A stretch of DNA of 64,000 bases from Sutterella megalosphaeroides (lineage in GTDB: Bacteria > Pseudomonadota > Gammaproteobacteria > Burkholderiales > Burkholderiaceae_F). Shown one piece after another: positions 1-9,814 of the stretch (positions are counted from its first letter, which is position 1; every line of letters begins with the position of its first letter). The notes under the pieces were generated by a model. That model saw nothing but the letters and a program-made list of their open reading frames with translations, was not told the origin of the DNA and did no database searches. A program made the translations under genes and the position numbers. The DNA lies in NCBI RefSeq assembly GCF_003609995.1, contig NZ_AP018786.1:248001-312000 (forward strand). The letters are read 5' to 3'.

Positions 1-70
1 TCGATCCGGAGAACCCGCAAGGGAGAAGTTCGGCCTTGCTATAGTGGCCTCTCAAACGGAGGAAAGAGTC

Positions 71-2089
71 GTGTCGACGTTGAAAGCGGGGGATCAATTT
101 GCGGGCGTGATCGTGGCTGCGCCGGGGTTGCCGGAATTGGACTACAAAGTTCCTTCCGACATGCTCGTGGCGGTCGGCGACCGCGTGCTCGTCACCTTGG
201 TGAAGCGTCGCGTGGTGGGGATCGTCGTGAGTCTCAAGACGTCGACGGAAATCGCCGGCTCGCGCCTCAAAAGCATCCTGGCCGTTCTGAACGACATCGA
301 GCCCCTGCGCGCCGAGTGGCTGGCGCTTACGAAATTTGCGGGGCTCTACTACCAGCACTCCTGGGGCGAAGCGGCGCTTACGGCCCTGCCGCTCTTTTTC
401 CGCCGCGCTCCCGTACGAACGCACGCCAAGTGGTTGGAGAAGACCCGCGCGGATCGACCGCTCGAGTCGAAGCCCGTCGTGCGACCGGAATTGAACGCCG
501 AACAACGCAGCGCGGTGGAGGCGGTGGGAAAGTCCGAAGGGTTCGCGCCCTTTGTACTCTTCGGGGTGACGGGCTCGGGGAAGACCGAGGTCTATCTCAA
601 TCTCATCGAAGAGGCGTTGGCGAAGACGCCCGACGGGCAGGTTCTGCTCCTCGTGCCGGAAATCAATCTCACGCCGCAGCTCGAGGGGCGCGTTCGAGGG
701 CGCTTCCCGAGCGAGCGCGTCGTGGCGCTCAATTCGGAAAAGAGCGACTCCGAGCGCGCCGCGGCCTGGTTGGCCGTGCACGAAGGGCGCGCCCGCGTGT
801 TGGTCGGAACGCGCATGGCGATGCTCGCGAGCTTCAAAAAGCTCGTGCTCGTGATCGTCGACGAAGAGCACGACGGCTCCTTCAAGGCGGGGGACGGCCT
901 GCGCTATTCGGCGCGGGACCTGGCGGTCTGGCGCGCGTCGAAAAACCGCTGCCCCGTGATTCTCGGCTCGGCCACGCCGTCGCTTGAGACCTGGATGAAG
1001 GTCAAAAAGGGCGACTACCGACTGCTCGAACTCAAGCACCGTGCGGCCTCGAAGGCCGAACTCCCGTCGATCGAACTCATCGCGCCGCCCGAACGCGGGA
1101 GCGGCACGGCCCTTTCGGCCGCCGCGCGCGAGGCCGTCGAAGCGGTGCTCGCCGAGGGGCGGCAGGTCATTCTCTTCATGAACCGTCGGGGCTACGCGCC
1201 GGTGCTGAGTTGCGGCGCCTGCGGCTGGGTGAGTTCCTGTCCGCGTTGCTCGGCCTTCACGGTCTTTCACAAGCTTGAGCGCCGTTTGGTGTGTCACCAC
1301 TGCGGCTTGAGTCGTCCCGTGCCCGATGCGTGTCCGGGATGCGGCAACGTGGACATCATGCCGCGCGGCACGGGGACGGAGCGCATCGAAGAGGAGCTCG
1401 GGAAGACGTTTCCGGGGAAGCGCATTCTGCGCATCGACCGCGACAGCGTGTCGAGAAAGGGCGAAGCGGAAGAGGCCTTCGCCAAAGTCCATCGCGGCGA
1501 GGTCGATCTCCTCGTCGGAACGCAGATGATCGCCAAGGGGCACGACTTTCAGAACGTGGGGCTCGTGCTGATTTTGAACGCCGACGCTCAAATTCTGAGT
1601 CCCATGACGCGGGCGCGGGAACACCTGTTCGCAACCCTCATGCAGGTGGCGGGCCGAGCGGGTCGGTCGGGCGCCCGAGGGCGGGTGCTCATTCAAACGC
1701 GTTTCCCGGGCGACCCGCTCTTTGCCGCGCTCGCCGATCAGAATTACCCCCGTTTCGCCGATCAACTCCTCGAGGAACGCGAGGCCAACCTGTGCGTGCC
1801 CTTCGTCTATCAGGCGCTCCTGATGGCCGAATCGACCACGCTCGCTCAGGCGCTCGCCTTCCTCCGGGATGCGGCCAAGCTCGGATTTGCGACGGCTCCG
1901 GAGACGGTCCGGGTCTACGATCCGGTGCCGATGACGCTGGTGCGCCTCATGAATCGGGAGCGCGCGCAGCTTCTCGTCGAAGCCGACGACCGCCTGTCGC
2001 TCAACCGCTTCCTGAAGACGTGGAGCGCGCAACTGCCGCAAACCTCGGCGGTCAGCTGGGTGCTGGAGGTGGATCCGGCGGACATCTGA
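71..2089 (+). CDS. priA: Primosomal protein N' (replication restart helicase PriA)
   Basis: PriA is the 3'-to-5' DNA helicase that recognises stalled forks and reloads the replicative helicase through PriB/DnaT. Visible: an N-terminal DNA-binding region, Walker A GVTGSGKT near residues 165-172, a DEEH Walker B box near 262, and a zinc-binding Cys cluster (CGAC, CPRC, CHHC, CPGC) about residues 380-435. A conserved helicase C-terminal half follows. I chose GTG at 71 because a GGAGGA Shine-Dalgarno lies at 57-62, 8 nt upstream. A GTG at 44 in the same frame overlaps a possible -10 box (TATAGT, 41-46) and is less likely. At 672 aa it is a normal length for the family. It is monocistronic; a tRNA gene follows. 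Confidence 0.96.
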   Translation: MSTLKAGDQFAGVIVAAPGLPELDYKVPSDMLVAVGDRVLVTLVKRRVVGIVVSLKTSTEIAGSRLKSILAVLNDIEPLRAEWLALTKFAGLYYQHSWGEAALTALPLFFRRAPVRTHAKWLEKTRADRPLESKPVVRPELNAEQRSAVEAVGKSEGFAPFVLFGVTGSGKTEVYLNLIEEALAKTPDGQVLLLVPEINLTPQLEGRVRGRFPSERVVALNSEKSDSERAAAWLAVHEGRARVLVGTRMAMLASFKKLVLVIVDEEHDGSFKAGDGLRYSARDLAVWRASKNRCPVILGSATPSLETWMKVKKGDYRLLELKHRAASKAELPSIELIAPPERGSGTALSAAAREAVEAVLAEGRQVILFMNRRGYAPVLSCGACGWVSSCPRCSAFTVFHKLERRLVCHHCGLSRPVPDACPGCGNVDIMPRGTGTERIEEELGKTFPGKRILRIDRDSVSRKGEAEEAFAKVHRGEVDLLVGTQMIAKGHDFQNVGLVLILNADAQILSPMTRAREHLFATLMQVAGRAGRSGARGRVLIQTRFPGDPLFAALADQNYPRFADQLLEEREANLCVPFVYQALLMAESTTLAQALAFLRDAAKLGFATAPETVRVYDPVPMTLVRLMNRERAQLLVEADDRLSLNRFLKTWSAQLPQTSAVSWVLEVDPADI

Positions 2090-2175
2090 CGCCGTCGACG
2101 GACGGCGAACACTGTTAACACGACGAGGAAGGGGCGCACAAAACGCCCGGCGTTCGATATAATTCCCCTTCGCGT

Positions 2176-2250
2176 CTCCACGTGGTGAAATGGATATCAT
2201 ACGGCCCTCCGAAGGCTGCGTTACAGGTTCGATTCCTGTCGTGGGGACCA
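2176..2250 (+). tRNA. tRNA-Arg (anticodon CCG)
   Basis: A cloverleaf can be folded by eye. The 7-bp acceptor is CTCCACG with CGTGGGG (one T-G pair). The D stem is GTGA/TCAT and the anticodon stem CGGCC/GGCTG with loop CTCCGAA, giving anticodon CCG. The T arm is ACAGG-TTCGATT-CCTGT. Discriminator A and an encoded CCA end at 2250. It reads CGG arginine codons. It stands alone between priA and a DUF971 gene. Confidence 0.93.
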
Positions 2251-2286
2251 TGCCAGTTTTATTCGGCTGATGAAGCCGCACATGTC

Positions 2287-2320
2287 GGGCCCGCAGTATA
2301 CGTACGCGGGCCCTCTTGTT
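2287..2320 (+). terminator. Hairpin downstream of tRNA-Arg
   Basis: Perfect 8-bp stem GGGCCCGC (2287-2294) / GCGGGCCC (2306-2313) with an 11-nt loop and a short T-rich tail (TCTTGTT). It probably terminates the tRNA transcript. The T tract is weak, so read-through into the DUF971-ubiE genes is possible. Confidence 0.5.
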
Positions 2321-2335
2321 ACCAAGGGAGGTCGC

Positions 2336-2746
2336 ATGCGGGTCCCCGTCGACATTCTCCAGAATCAGAAAAGCCGCACGCTTGAGCTTGTCTATGAAGA
2401 CGGGCATCACGCGGTTTTCCCGTTCGAATTTCTTCGCGTCATGTCGCCCTCGGCCGAAGTGCAGGGGCACACGCCCGACGAGGCGCAGCTGCAGGTCGGC
2501 AAACGCGACGTCGGCATTGCCGGCCTCGAACTCGTGGGGCTCTATGCCCTGAAGATCGTCTTTACCGACGGTCACGACAGCGGCCTTTACAGTTGGGACT
2601 ACTTCGAGGAGCTCGACAAAACGCAAAGCGAACGTTGGGACCGCTACCTCGAAGAACTCAAGCGTGCGGGCGCTTCGCGCGACCCGGACGATCCCGCCAA
2701 CATCCCCTTCATGCCCAAGCCCCGCGCCTCGTGCGGGCATCACTGA
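2336..2746 (+). CDS. DUF971 (gamma-butyrobetaine hydroxylase-like N-terminal domain) protein
   Basis: A 136-aa protein consisting almost only of the DUF971 fold, the small N-terminal domain first seen in gamma-butyrobetaine dioxygenases. The family pattern is visible: a strand with LELVYEDGHHAVFPFEFLRV near the N-terminus, then GLELVGLYALKIVF and the DGHDSGLYSWDYF segment. Standalone proteins of this size occur next to ubiE in many proteobacteria. Their role is unproven; links to iron-sulfur handling have been proposed for the domain. Start ATG 2336 follows an AGGGAGG box (2325-2331). The stop is 4 nt before the ubiE start, so the two are very likely co-transcribed. The C-terminus ends in a CGHH motif. 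Confidence 0.85.
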   Translation: MRVPVDILQNQKSRTLELVYEDGHHAVFPFEFLRVMSPSAEVQGHTPDEAQLQVGKRDVGIAGLELVGLYALKIVFTDGHDSGLYSWDYFEELDKTQSERWDRYLEELKRAGASRDPDDPANIPFMPKPRASCGHH

Positions 2747-2750
2747 GAAA

Positions 2751-3524
2751 ATGGACGAAAAGCAGACCGGCGGCCGGCCGAAGGAGCCGCACCAGATCGA
2801 CTTCGGCTACAAGATGATCGACGAGGACAACAAGGTGAACGAAGTTCGCCATGTCTTCGACAGCGTGGCCCCCAAGTACGATCTCATGAACGACGTGCTG
2901 AGCTTCGGTACGCACCGCCTCTGGAAGGCGCGTTGCATCCGCGAGGCCCGTCTTTCTTCCGGCATGAAGGTGCTTGACATCGCGAGCGGCACGGCCGACC
3001 TGGCAATCGAAATGGCCAGGCGCGTCGGGCCGGGCAACGTGACGGCCACCGACATCAATCACGAAATGCTCGCCATCGGCGCGAAGCGCCTTCATGCCGC
3101 GGGCTATCCGTCCGCCGTGGTGGAGGCCGACGCCGAAGAGCTGCCGTTTGCCGACGACTCGTTCGATCGGGTGACGGTCTCCTTCGGGATCCGCAACATG
3201 ACGCACAAGGACCGGGCGTTGAAGGAAATGTTCCGCGTCCTGAAGCCGGGCGGACGCCTGCTCGTGCTCGAATTCTCGAAGTGCGCGGGCTGGTTAAAGC
3301 CTTTTTACGACTTTTACTCGTTCCGTTTCATGCCCTGGCTCGGTGCCAAAATTGCCGGAGATGCCCCGTCCTATCGGTATTTGGCCGAATCGATCCGCAT
3401 GCATCCCGCGCAGGAGCCGTTTGCCCGGATGATGACAGAGGCCGGATTCTCCGACGTCCGATGGCACAATCTGACTTTCGGGATCTGCGCGCTTCACATC
3501 GGTGAAAAGAGCGCTCGGTCCTGA
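2751..3524 (+). CDS. ubiE: Demethylmenaquinone/ubiquinone C-methyltransferase UbiE/MenG
   Basis: A SAM-dependent class I methyltransferase that performs the final C-methylation of demethylmenaquinone and, where the pathway exists, one ubiquinone methylation. Seen: the UbiE start region (VFDSVAPKYDLMNDVLSFGTHRLWK), SAM motif I VLDIASGTADLA near residue 73, acidic DINHEML, SFGIRNM and the LKPGGRLLVLEFSK motif. It is 257 aa against 251 in E. coli. ATG 2751 lies 4 nt after the DUF971 stop. A Tim44-like gene follows, but not the ubiJ-ubiB pair that usually completes this cluster in betaproteobacteria. In this organism it may therefore act mainly as MenG (inference). Confidence 0.95.
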   Translation: MDEKQTGGRPKEPHQIDFGYKMIDEDNKVNEVRHVFDSVAPKYDLMNDVLSFGTHRLWKARCIREARLSSGMKVLDIASGTADLAIEMARRVGPGNVTATDINHEMLAIGAKRLHAAGYPSAVVEADAEELPFADDSFDRVTVSFGIRNMTHKDRALKEMFRVLKPGGRLLVLEFSKCAGWLKPFYDFYSFRFMPWLGAKIAGDAPSYRYLAESIRMHPAQEPFARMMTEAGFSDVRWHNLTFGICALHIGEKSARS

Positions 3525-3569
3525 TTCGGATTTCAACAGCGTTCTCCACGCATCTTCCAGAGGTTTTCC

Positions 3570-4541
3570 ATGAAGAACTTCCTTGCCGCCCTCGTTGTTT
3601 GCGTCGCGTTGGCCGCGACGTCTTTCGATGCCGAGGCCGCTCGTCGTTTCGGCGGCGGATCGAATCTGGGCAACCGCTCCGTACCGACCTTCAGCCAGAA
3701 GGCCGCGCCTAACGCCGCGCCTCAGGCGCCCGCCGGGCAGATGCGCGGACAGAACGCGACGCCGAACCGTGCGACGCCCGCACAGCAGGCTCCCGTTCAG
3801 AAGCCTTCGATGATGCGCAGCGTCCTTACGGGCCTTGCCGCTGCGCTCGGCATCTCGGCGCTTTTGAGCCTGCTCGGCATCAACGGCGCCGGCATGGTGA
3901 GCTTTGTCATGGGGCTCCTCCTTGTTGTGGCGGCCTTCATGGCCGTTCGCTTCTTCCTCGCGCGCCGCGCTCCGGCTGCCGCTTCGGGCGGACACGCCCC
4001 CGAAACGCGTGCGAGCGAAACGGTGATGCGCCGCGCGCCCGTCGACACGAACGCTTCGACCACCTCGACCGTCTCGGCGGCTTCGGGCGCCGCCGCTGGG
4101 AGCGTCATGGATCAGTTCACGCGCGGTGCCCGCGTTGAGGAGCCCGGTGCGGCCGTCGACGTGACGCCCGCGGACTTCGATCGCGAAGCCTTCCTCAAAA
4201 CCGCCCGCGACAACTACGTCCTTCTCCAGAAGGCTTGGGACACGGGCAACGTCGTGGAGATTTCCGACTTCACGACCGAGGACGTCTTCATCGCCATCAC
4301 GCACCAGCTACGCGAACGCGGCCATGAGACCTATCGCACGGAAGTGGTCGAACTCTCGAACGAGCTCCTCGGCATCGCGTGCGAAAACGGCGAGTACCTC
4401 GCGAGCGTGCGCTTCGTCGGCACGCTGCGCATCAACGGCGAAGACGAGTCCGTTGACGAAACGTGGCTTCTCGTGAAGCCCGTCGAAGGGAAGGGTGGTT
4501 GGCTCCTCGGCGCCATCAAGCAAAACGAAACGCCGAACTGA
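3570..4541 (+). CDS. Tim44-like domain membrane protein
   Basis: A 323-aa protein with an N-terminal signal or anchor (about residues 1-24, ending AEA). A low-complexity Gly/Pro/Ala/Gln linker (30-75) and a hydrophobic segment (about 85-130) follow. The soluble Tim44/Mba1-like domain (about 185-323) begins near FDREAFLKTARDNYVLLQKAWD. Bacterial members such as TimA of Caulobacter are inner-membrane associated with unclear function; the mitochondrial relative tethers Hsp70 to the import channel. The gene lies 45 nt after ubiE, as in other betaproteobacteria, with an AGAGG box before ATG 3570. The C-terminal domain is confident; the biological role is not. Confidence 0.85.
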   Translation: MKNFLAALVVCVALAATSFDAEAARRFGGGSNLGNRSVPTFSQKAAPNAAPQAPAGQMRGQNATPNRATPAQQAPVQKPSMMRSVLTGLAAALGISALLSLLGINGAGMVSFVMGLLLVVAAFMAVRFFLARRAPAAASGGHAPETRASETVMRRAPVDTNASTTSTVSAASGAAAGSVMDQFTRGARVEEPGAAVDVTPADFDREAFLKTARDNYVLLQKAWDTGNVVEISDFTTEDVFIAITHQLRERGHETYRTEVVELSNELLGIACENGEYLASVRFVGTLRINGEDESVDETWLLVKPVEGKGGWLLGAIKQNETPN

Positions 4542-4587
4542 TGCGAGTCGGCCTCCGGCGCACGCCGGAGGACCTTCGGCACAAAAG

Positions 4588-4612
4588 AAAAGGACGGGCG
4601 ACCGTCCTTTTT
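4588..4612 (+). terminator. Intrinsic terminator after the Tim44-like gene
   Basis: A 10-bp perfect stem (4588-4597 with 4602-4611) with loop GCGA runs into TTTTT. It ends the DUF971-ubiE-Tim44 unit. The rest of the 320-bp gap to the next gene holds no ORF I can support. A TACAAT box at 4801-4806 is a possible -10 for the downstream symporter, without a convincing -35. Confidence 0.8.
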
Positions 4613-4862
4613 CCATATGTGGGGATGACACCTCGAGTCGGGTCCGAGCAGGTCGTAGATGTTTGATAAACAAAAAAGGTTTTTCGAAATTCGGAGGAAA
4701 CGACCCTAACCTTTTTTGATATGGATGAAACATTGCCCGATTGAGGGGGACGAGGGGTAAAAACCGGGGCGACGGGGGCGGCCCTCCGGGAATTTATCCC
4801 TACAATGCGCGCAAATAAACTCGGTTTTCCGTTCAACGTCGTTTTATAAGGACATTCGTGAG

Positions 4863-6374
4863 ATGACGCTGATTGGTTTTATCCTCCTCTATCTGCTCGT
4901 GACGATCGGCATCGGCGTGTACGCCTCCATGCGCGTCAAGAACACCAACGACTTCGCTCTGGCCGGTCGCAGTCTGCCGCTCCCGATGGTGATTACGGCG
5001 ACCTTTGCCACGTGGTTCGGGTCGGAAACGATCCTCGGTTTGCCCGGACGCTTCATCGAAAGCGGCATTGCCGGCGTCGTCGAAGAGCCCTTCGGCTCGG
5101 GCATGGCCCTCATTCTCGTGGGTGCGTTTTTCGCCCAGAAGCTCTACAAGCTCAACATCCTGACGATCGGCGACTACTATCGCGATCGTTACGGGCGCGG
5201 CATCGAAGTGCTCTGCTCGATTTTCATCGTGCTCTCCTACCTCGGGTGGGTGGGCGCGCAGATCACGGCGCTCGGCCTCGTCATCAATCTCGTCACGGGC
5301 GGGTACGTTTCCGTCACGGCGGGCATGATCGTGGGCGCTTCGGTCGTGTTGCTCTACACGATGGTGGGCGGCATGTGGTCGGTGGCGATGACGGACTTCA
5401 TCCAGATGATCGTCATCGTCGCGGGTCTGGTGGCGATCCTCTTTTTCGCAAGCGACCTCGCGGGCGGCATGGGGAACGTGCTCGACTACGCGCGCGAGCG
5501 CAACCTCTTCCATGCGCTGCCCGAACCGAGCCTCAACGGGTGGCTCTTCTGGATTTCGGCCGCCATGACCATGATGATCGGTTCGATTCCGCAGCAGGAC
5601 GTCTTTCAGCGCGTCATGTCGGCGAAGAACGTTCAGACGGCCGTGGCGGGCCCGATCATCGGCGGCTCCGTCTACATCCTCTTTGCGTTCGTGCCGATGC
5701 TGATCGTCGTTGCGGCCGTTTTGGTGATGCCGGAAGCCGCGCAGCGCATGCTTGCGGAAGATCCGCAGCAGCTCCTGCCCACGCTCGTTCGCGACTACAT
5801 GCCGATGTGGCTTCGCGTGCTCTTTTTCGGCGCGGTGCTCTCCGCGGTGATGTCGACGGCGTCGGCCACGATGCTGGCGCCCGCGACCACCTTTGTGGAG
5901 AACATCTTGAGCCACTACGTCACGCTCAACGAAAAGAACCTCCTGAAGGCCATGCGCCTCACGGTGGCGGGCTTTGCGGTGATGGTGCTTCTCTACTCGA
6001 TCTACTTCGAGGGCGCGGCCGTCTACGACATGGTGGCGATGGCCTATCAGTTCCCCGTTGTGGGCGCCTTCTGGCCGTTGGTCTGCGGGCTCTACTGGAA
6101 GCGTACGACCCGACAGGGCGCCTACTGCTCGATCGTCGTCGGCGGCATCGTGTGGTTCGTCCTGACGGCCACGAGCCTCGGCGAAGTCTTCCCGAGCGTT
6201 CTCGGCGGCTTCATCGCGTCGGGTCTCGGCATGGTGGTCGGCTCGCTCCTGCCGACGACCGGCAACCGCGAGTACCTCGAAGCGTGGCGTCGTCGCCAGC
6301 ACGAAGAAGCGGCGGCCGCAGCGGGTGCGGCCTCGCCCGAATCGGGCGCATTGCCCGCGGCGCTGCCCGCGTAA
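4863..6374 (+). CDS. Sodium:solute symporter (SSS family)
   Basis: A 503-aa polytopic inner-membrane protein with about 13 hydrophobic helices, consistent with the SSS/SLC5 (LeuT-fold) family that couples Na+ entry to uptake of sugars, amino acids or organic acids. Family features include the N-terminal [10 protein letters not shown] segment, the helix around [44 protein letters not shown], and the Ser/Ala-rich [16 protein letters not shown] motif of the Na+ site. The sequence does not identify the substrate. The C-terminus is a short Ala/Glu-rich tail. It is monocistronic, with a GC hairpin downstream. ATG 4863 was chosen as the start of the first helix, with AAGGA 12 nt upstream. Confidence 0.88.
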   Translation: MTLIGFILLYLLVTIGIGVYASMRVKNTNDFALAGRSLPLPMVITATFATWFGSETILGLPGRFIESGIAGVVEEPFGSGMALILVGAFFAQKLYKLNILTIGDYYRDRYGRGIEVLCSIFIVLSYLGWVGAQITALGLVINLVTGGYVSVTAGMIVGASVVLLYTMVGGMWSVAMTDFIQMIVIVAGLVAILFFASDLAGGMGNVLDYARERNLFHALPEPSLNGWLFWISAAMTMMIGSIPQQDVFQRVMSAKNVQTAVAGPIIGGSVYILFAFVPMLIVVAAVLVMPEAAQRMLAEDPQQLLPTLVRDYMPMWLRVLFFGAVLSAVMSTASATMLAPATTFVENILSHYVTLNEKNLLKAMRLTVAGFAVMVLLYSIYFEGAAVYDMVAMAYQFPVVGAFWPLVCGLYWKRTTRQGAYCSIVVGGIVWFVLTATSLGEVFPSVLGGFIASGLGMVVGSLLPTTGNREYLEAWRRRQHEEAAAAAGAASPESGALPAALPA

Positions 6375-6425
6375 CTTCGCGGGGATTCGCTTCGGGGGAT
6401 CCGTTAAAATTCGAAATGAATGGCG

Positions 6426-6461
6426 AGCGGGCCGCCTTACGGGGCGGCCCGCTGCCATTTT
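6426..6461 (+). terminator. Strong GC hairpin between the symporter and glmU
   Basis: Perfect 11-bp stem 6426-6436 (AGCGGGCCGCC) with 6443-6453, loop TTACGG, followed by GCCATTTT. The stem is very stable, but the T tract is short and offset. It is a probable terminator for the symporter transcript. Confidence 0.6.
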
Positions 6462-6519
6462 AGAATTTCGCCCGATGCGACGGTCGTTTCGGCCGTCGGT
6501 CTACAGAAGGATTCCCCCC

Positions 6520-7884
6520 ATGAATATCGTCATCCTCGCCGCCGGTCTGGGCAAGCGCATGTGCTCCCGACTTCCCAAGGTCCTTCAGCCGCTCGCGGGT
6601 CGACCCATGCTCGACCACGTGCTCGAAGCGACGGCGGGCTTTTCGGGGGCGCCCCGAATCGTGGTGGTCGGGCATTGCGCCGACGAAGTGAAGCGCCGAT
6701 ACGAGGGGCGCGACGATCTGACGTTCGTGCTGCAGTCGCCGCAACTCGGCACCGGGCACGCGCTGATGCAGGCCTGCCCGGCGCTCGACCGTACGGATCC
6801 GCATACGCTCGTCTGCCTCGGGGACGTGCCCCTGCTTTCGCCCAAGACCGTTCGGGCGATGCAGGAGGAGTGCGACGCGAACGATCTGGTGCTCCTTACC
6901 GTGGAGCCCGCCGACCCCAAGGGGTACGGGCGCATCGTGCGCGATGAGTTCGGGCGCGTGACCTCCATCGTGGAGGAAAAGGACGCGACGGCGGAAGAAA
7001 AGATGATCCGCGAAGTGAACACGGGGATCATGGTACTGCCGACCGCCCGCTTGGACGAGTGGCTTGGCGCCCTCACGAACACCAACGCGCAGGGCGAATA
7101 CTATCTCACCGACGTGATCGGTCTCGCGAGCCGTTCGGGCGCCCGCATCGCTACGGTCCACCCCGAACACGTCTACGAGGTCGAAGGGGTGAACTCCAAG
7201 GCGCAGCTCGCCCGACTCGAGCGCGTCTGGCAGCGCGCTCAGGCCGACCGCCTTCTCGAAGCGGGCGTCACGCTGATCGACCCCGATCGCATCGACATCC
7301 GCGGGGAGCTTGTCTGCGGGCGCGACGTTGAAATCGACGTCGGCTGCGTGTTCGAAGGCCGCGTCGAACTGAAGGACGGCGTGCGCGTCGGAGCGCATTC
7401 GGTTCTGAAAAATTCCGTCGTCGAAGCCGAAACCGAAATCCTCCCCTTCTGTCATATCGAAGGCGCCCGGGTGGGCGAAGCCTCCCGGATCGGTCCCTAC
7501 GCGCGTCTGCGTCCGGGTGCCGAACTCCACGGCGAAAACCACATCGGCAACTTCGTCGAAATCAAGAAGTCGACGGTGGGGCCGCAAACGAAGATCAATC
7601 ATCTCTCCTACGTCGGGGACGCCGACGTGGGCGCGCGCGTCAATATCGGCGCGGGCACCATCACCTGCAACTACGACGGCGTGAACAAATTCCGCACGAC
7701 GATCGGCGACGATGCGTTCATCGGCTCCGACACGCAGCTCGTCGCCCCCGTGACGGTGGGGGCGGGCGCGACCATCGGCGCGGGCACGACGCTCGTGCGT
7801 CGCGCGCCCGACAACAAGTTGACGCTCTCGCGCGCCCGACAGGTAACGATCGACGGCTGGGTCCGTCCGACGAAAAAGAACTAA
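6520..7884 (+). CDS. glmU: Bifunctional N-acetylglucosamine-1-phosphate uridyltransferase / glucosamine-1-phosphate acetyltransferase
   Basis: It makes UDP-GlcNAc in two steps: acetylation of glucosamine-1-P by the C-terminal domain, then uridylylation by the N-terminal domain. This precursor feeds peptidoglycan and LPS. Visible: the nucleotidyltransferase signature LAAGLGKRM (residues 6-14) with PKVL, QLGTGHA and CLGDVPLL. From about residue 250 the hexapeptide repeats of the left-handed beta-helix appear, with [14 protein letters not shown] and [14 protein letters not shown]. At 454 aa it matches the family (456 in E. coli). ATG 6520 has AGAAGG 9 nt upstream. glmS follows 28 nt later, so the two steps from fructose-6-P are in one operon. 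Confidence 0.97.
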   Translation: MNIVILAAGLGKRMCSRLPKVLQPLAGRPMLDHVLEATAGFSGAPRIVVVGHCADEVKRRYEGRDDLTFVLQSPQLGTGHALMQACPALDRTDPHTLVCLGDVPLLSPKTVRAMQEECDANDLVLLTVEPADPKGYGRIVRDEFGRVTSIVEEKDATAEEKMIREVNTGIMVLPTARLDEWLGALTNTNAQGEYYLTDVIGLASRSGARIATVHPEHVYEVEGVNSKAQLARLERVWQRAQADRLLEAGVTLIDPDRIDIRGELVCGRDVEIDVGCVFEGRVELKDGVRVGAHSVLKNSVVEAETEILPFCHIEGARVGEASRIGPYARLRPGAELHGENHIGNFVEIKKSTVGPQTKINHLSYVGDADVGARVNIGAGTITCNYDGVNKFRTTIGDDAFIGSDTQLVAPVTVGAGATIGAGTTLVRRAPDNKLTLSRARQVTIDGWVRPTKKN

Positions 7885-7912
7885 CGGAATTCAACGAAAA
7901 AGGAAACCGGAT

Positions 7913-9742
7913 ATGTGTGGCATCGTTGCGGCCGTGAGCCGTCGAAACATTGTTCCCGTACTGCTCGAAGGGCTGCGCCGCCTCGAATACCGAGGTTACG
8001 ACTCCTGCGGCGTCGCCGTGGCGACCGAGGGCGGACTTCGCCGCGCCCGGTCCGTCGCGCGCGTCGCGGAACTGAAGGCGCAGGTCGAAGCGCAGAAGCT
8101 CGAAGCATCGACCGGCATCTCGCACACGCGTTGGGCGACGCACGGCGCGCCCGAAGTGGCGAACGCCCACCCGCACTTCTCCCACGGCACGATCGGCGTC
8201 GTGCACAACGGGATCATTGAAAATTACGAAGAACTTCGCGCGCAGCTCGCTTCGAAGGGTTACGAATTCACGAGCCAAACGGACACCGAGGTGATCGCCC
8301 ACCTCGTGCATTTCCACTACAGCGGGTCGCTCCTCGAAGCGGTCGAACGGACGGTCTCGGAACTTCGCGGCAGCTACGGCATCGCCGTCATCGCGGCCGG
8401 GGAGCCGGATACGGTGGTGGCGGCCCGCCAGGGCTCGCCCCTCGTCGTCGGTCTCGGCGAGAACGAAAACTTCGCCGCCTCGGACGCCATGGCGATTGCG
8501 GGCGAAACGGAACGCTTCGTCTATCTTGCCGAAGGCGACGTGGCGGAAATCACGCCGCAGACCTGCCGCATCTTCACGCGCGAGGAGGGTGTCTGGACGC
8601 CCGTCGAGCGCGAGGTCAAGGTCGTTCACGCGTATTCGGGCGCGGTCGATCTCGGCCCCTACCGCCACTACATGCAAAAGGAAATCTTCGAGCAGCCGCG
8701 CGCCATTGCCGACACGCTCGAAGGCGTCAATGCGGTGACGCCGGAGCTTTTCGGCGCGGATGCCGAAACGGTCTTGCGCGACACGAAGCGCATTTTGTTC
8801 CTTGCGTGCGGCACGTCCTACTACGCGGCGCTCACGGCCAAGTACTGGATCGAAGCGATGGCGGGGCTGCCCGTCGACGTCGAAATCGCGAGCGAATACC
8901 GCTACCGCGCGAGCGTGCCGGATCCGGACACGCTCGTTGTGACGGTCTCGCAGTCGGGCGAAACCGCGGACACGCTCTCGGCCCTGCGCCACGCCCGGGA
9001 CGACCTCGGCATGACGAAGACGCTCACGATCTGCAACGTGGCCACTTCCGCCATGGTGAACGAAAGCCGCCTTGCGTACATCACCCGTGCGGGCGTCGAA
9101 ATCGGCGTCGCGTCGACGAAGGCCTTCACGACGCAGCTCGTCGCGCTCTACCTGCTCGCGCTCACGTTCGCGAAGCTGCGCGGTCGTCTCTCGCCCGCCG
9201 AAGAAGAGGCCGAACTGAAGAGTCTGCGTCACGTGCCGACCGCGCTCGGCGCCGTGCTCGCGCTTGAGCCGCAGGTGATCGACTGGGCGGAACGGTTCGC
9301 CACGAAGCAGCACGCGCTCTTCCTCGGTCGAGGTCTCCACTACCCGATCGCGCTCGAAGGGGCTCTGAAGCTCAAGGAAATCAGCTACATCCACGCCGAG
9401 GCCTATCCCGCGGGCGAACTCAAGCACGGGCCGCTCGCCCTCGTGGACAAGGAAATGCCCGTCGTGACGGTGGCGCCGAACGATCGGCTTCTCGAGAAGC
9501 TCAAGTCCAACATGCAGGAAGTCCGGGCCCGCGGCGGCGAACTCTACGTGTTCGCCGACGGCGACAGCCGGATCGAGAACGCGGAAGGCATGCACGTCAT
9601 TCGGCTACCCGAAAACTACGGCAAGCTTTCGCCCGTCCTGCACGTCGTGCCGTTGCAGCTTCTCGCCTACCACACGGCGTTGACGCGCGGCACCGACGTG
9701 GACAAGCCCCGCAATCTCGCCAAGAGCGTGACGGTCGAGTAA
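7913..9742 (+). CDS. glmS: Glutamine--fructose-6-phosphate aminotransferase (isomerizing)
   Basis: It catalyses the first committed step of amino-sugar synthesis, fructose-6-P + Gln to glucosamine-6-P. The N-terminal glutaminase domain begins at Cys2 (CGIVAAV), the catalytic nucleophile after Met removal, with [12 protein letters not shown] and TRWATHG nearby. Two SIS sugar-isomerase domains follow (about 285-425 with ACGTSYYAA and [11 protein letters not shown]; about 455-600 with the [36 protein letters not shown] block). It ends in the conserved KSVTVE tail. At 609 aa it is typical. No glmS ribozyme precedes it; only 28 nt separate it from glmU. It is the last gene of the pair and ends at a strong terminator. 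Confidence 0.98.
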   Translation: MCGIVAAVSRRNIVPVLLEGLRRLEYRGYDSCGVAVATEGGLRRARSVARVAELKAQVEAQKLEASTGISHTRWATHGAPEVANAHPHFSHGTIGVVHNGIIENYEELRAQLASKGYEFTSQTDTEVIAHLVHFHYSGSLLEAVERTVSELRGSYGIAVIAAGEPDTVVAARQGSPLVVGLGENENFAASDAMAIAGETERFVYLAEGDVAEITPQTCRIFTREEGVWTPVEREVKVVHAYSGAVDLGPYRHYMQKEIFEQPRAIADTLEGVNAVTPELFGADAETVLRDTKRILFLACGTSYYAALTAKYWIEAMAGLPVDVEIASEYRYRASVPDPDTLVVTVSQSGETADTLSALRHARDDLGMTKTLTICNVATSAMVNESRLAYITRAGVEIGVASTKAFTTQLVALYLLALTFAKLRGRLSPAEEEAELKSLRHVPTALGAVLALEPQVIDWAERFATKQHALFLGRGLHYPIALEGALKLKEISYIHAEAYPAGELKHGPLALVDKEMPVVTVAPNDRLLEKLKSNMQEVRARGGELYVFADGDSRIENAEGMHVIRLPENYGKLSPVLHVVPLQLLAYHTALTRGTDVDKPRNLAKSVTVE

Positions 9743-9762
9743 CGCCCGAACGACTTTCGACG

Positions 9763-9792
9763 AAAAAGGCGCCCCTTCGGGGGCGCCTTTTT
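9763..9792. terminator. Bidirectional terminator between glmS and marC-family gene
   Basis: A 13-bp perfect stem (AAAAAGGCGCCCC / GGGGCGCCTTTTT) around a TTCG tetraloop, with A and T tracts on the two sides. It can end both convergent transcripts. Confidence 0.92.
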
Positions 9793-9814
9793 ATCGGGAT
9801 CGAAAAGCGTTCGG

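Noticed and set aside
7885-7912. glmS ribozyme.
   Set aside because: Only 28 nt separate glmU and glmS; there is no space for the ribozyme, which is also typical of Gram-positives.
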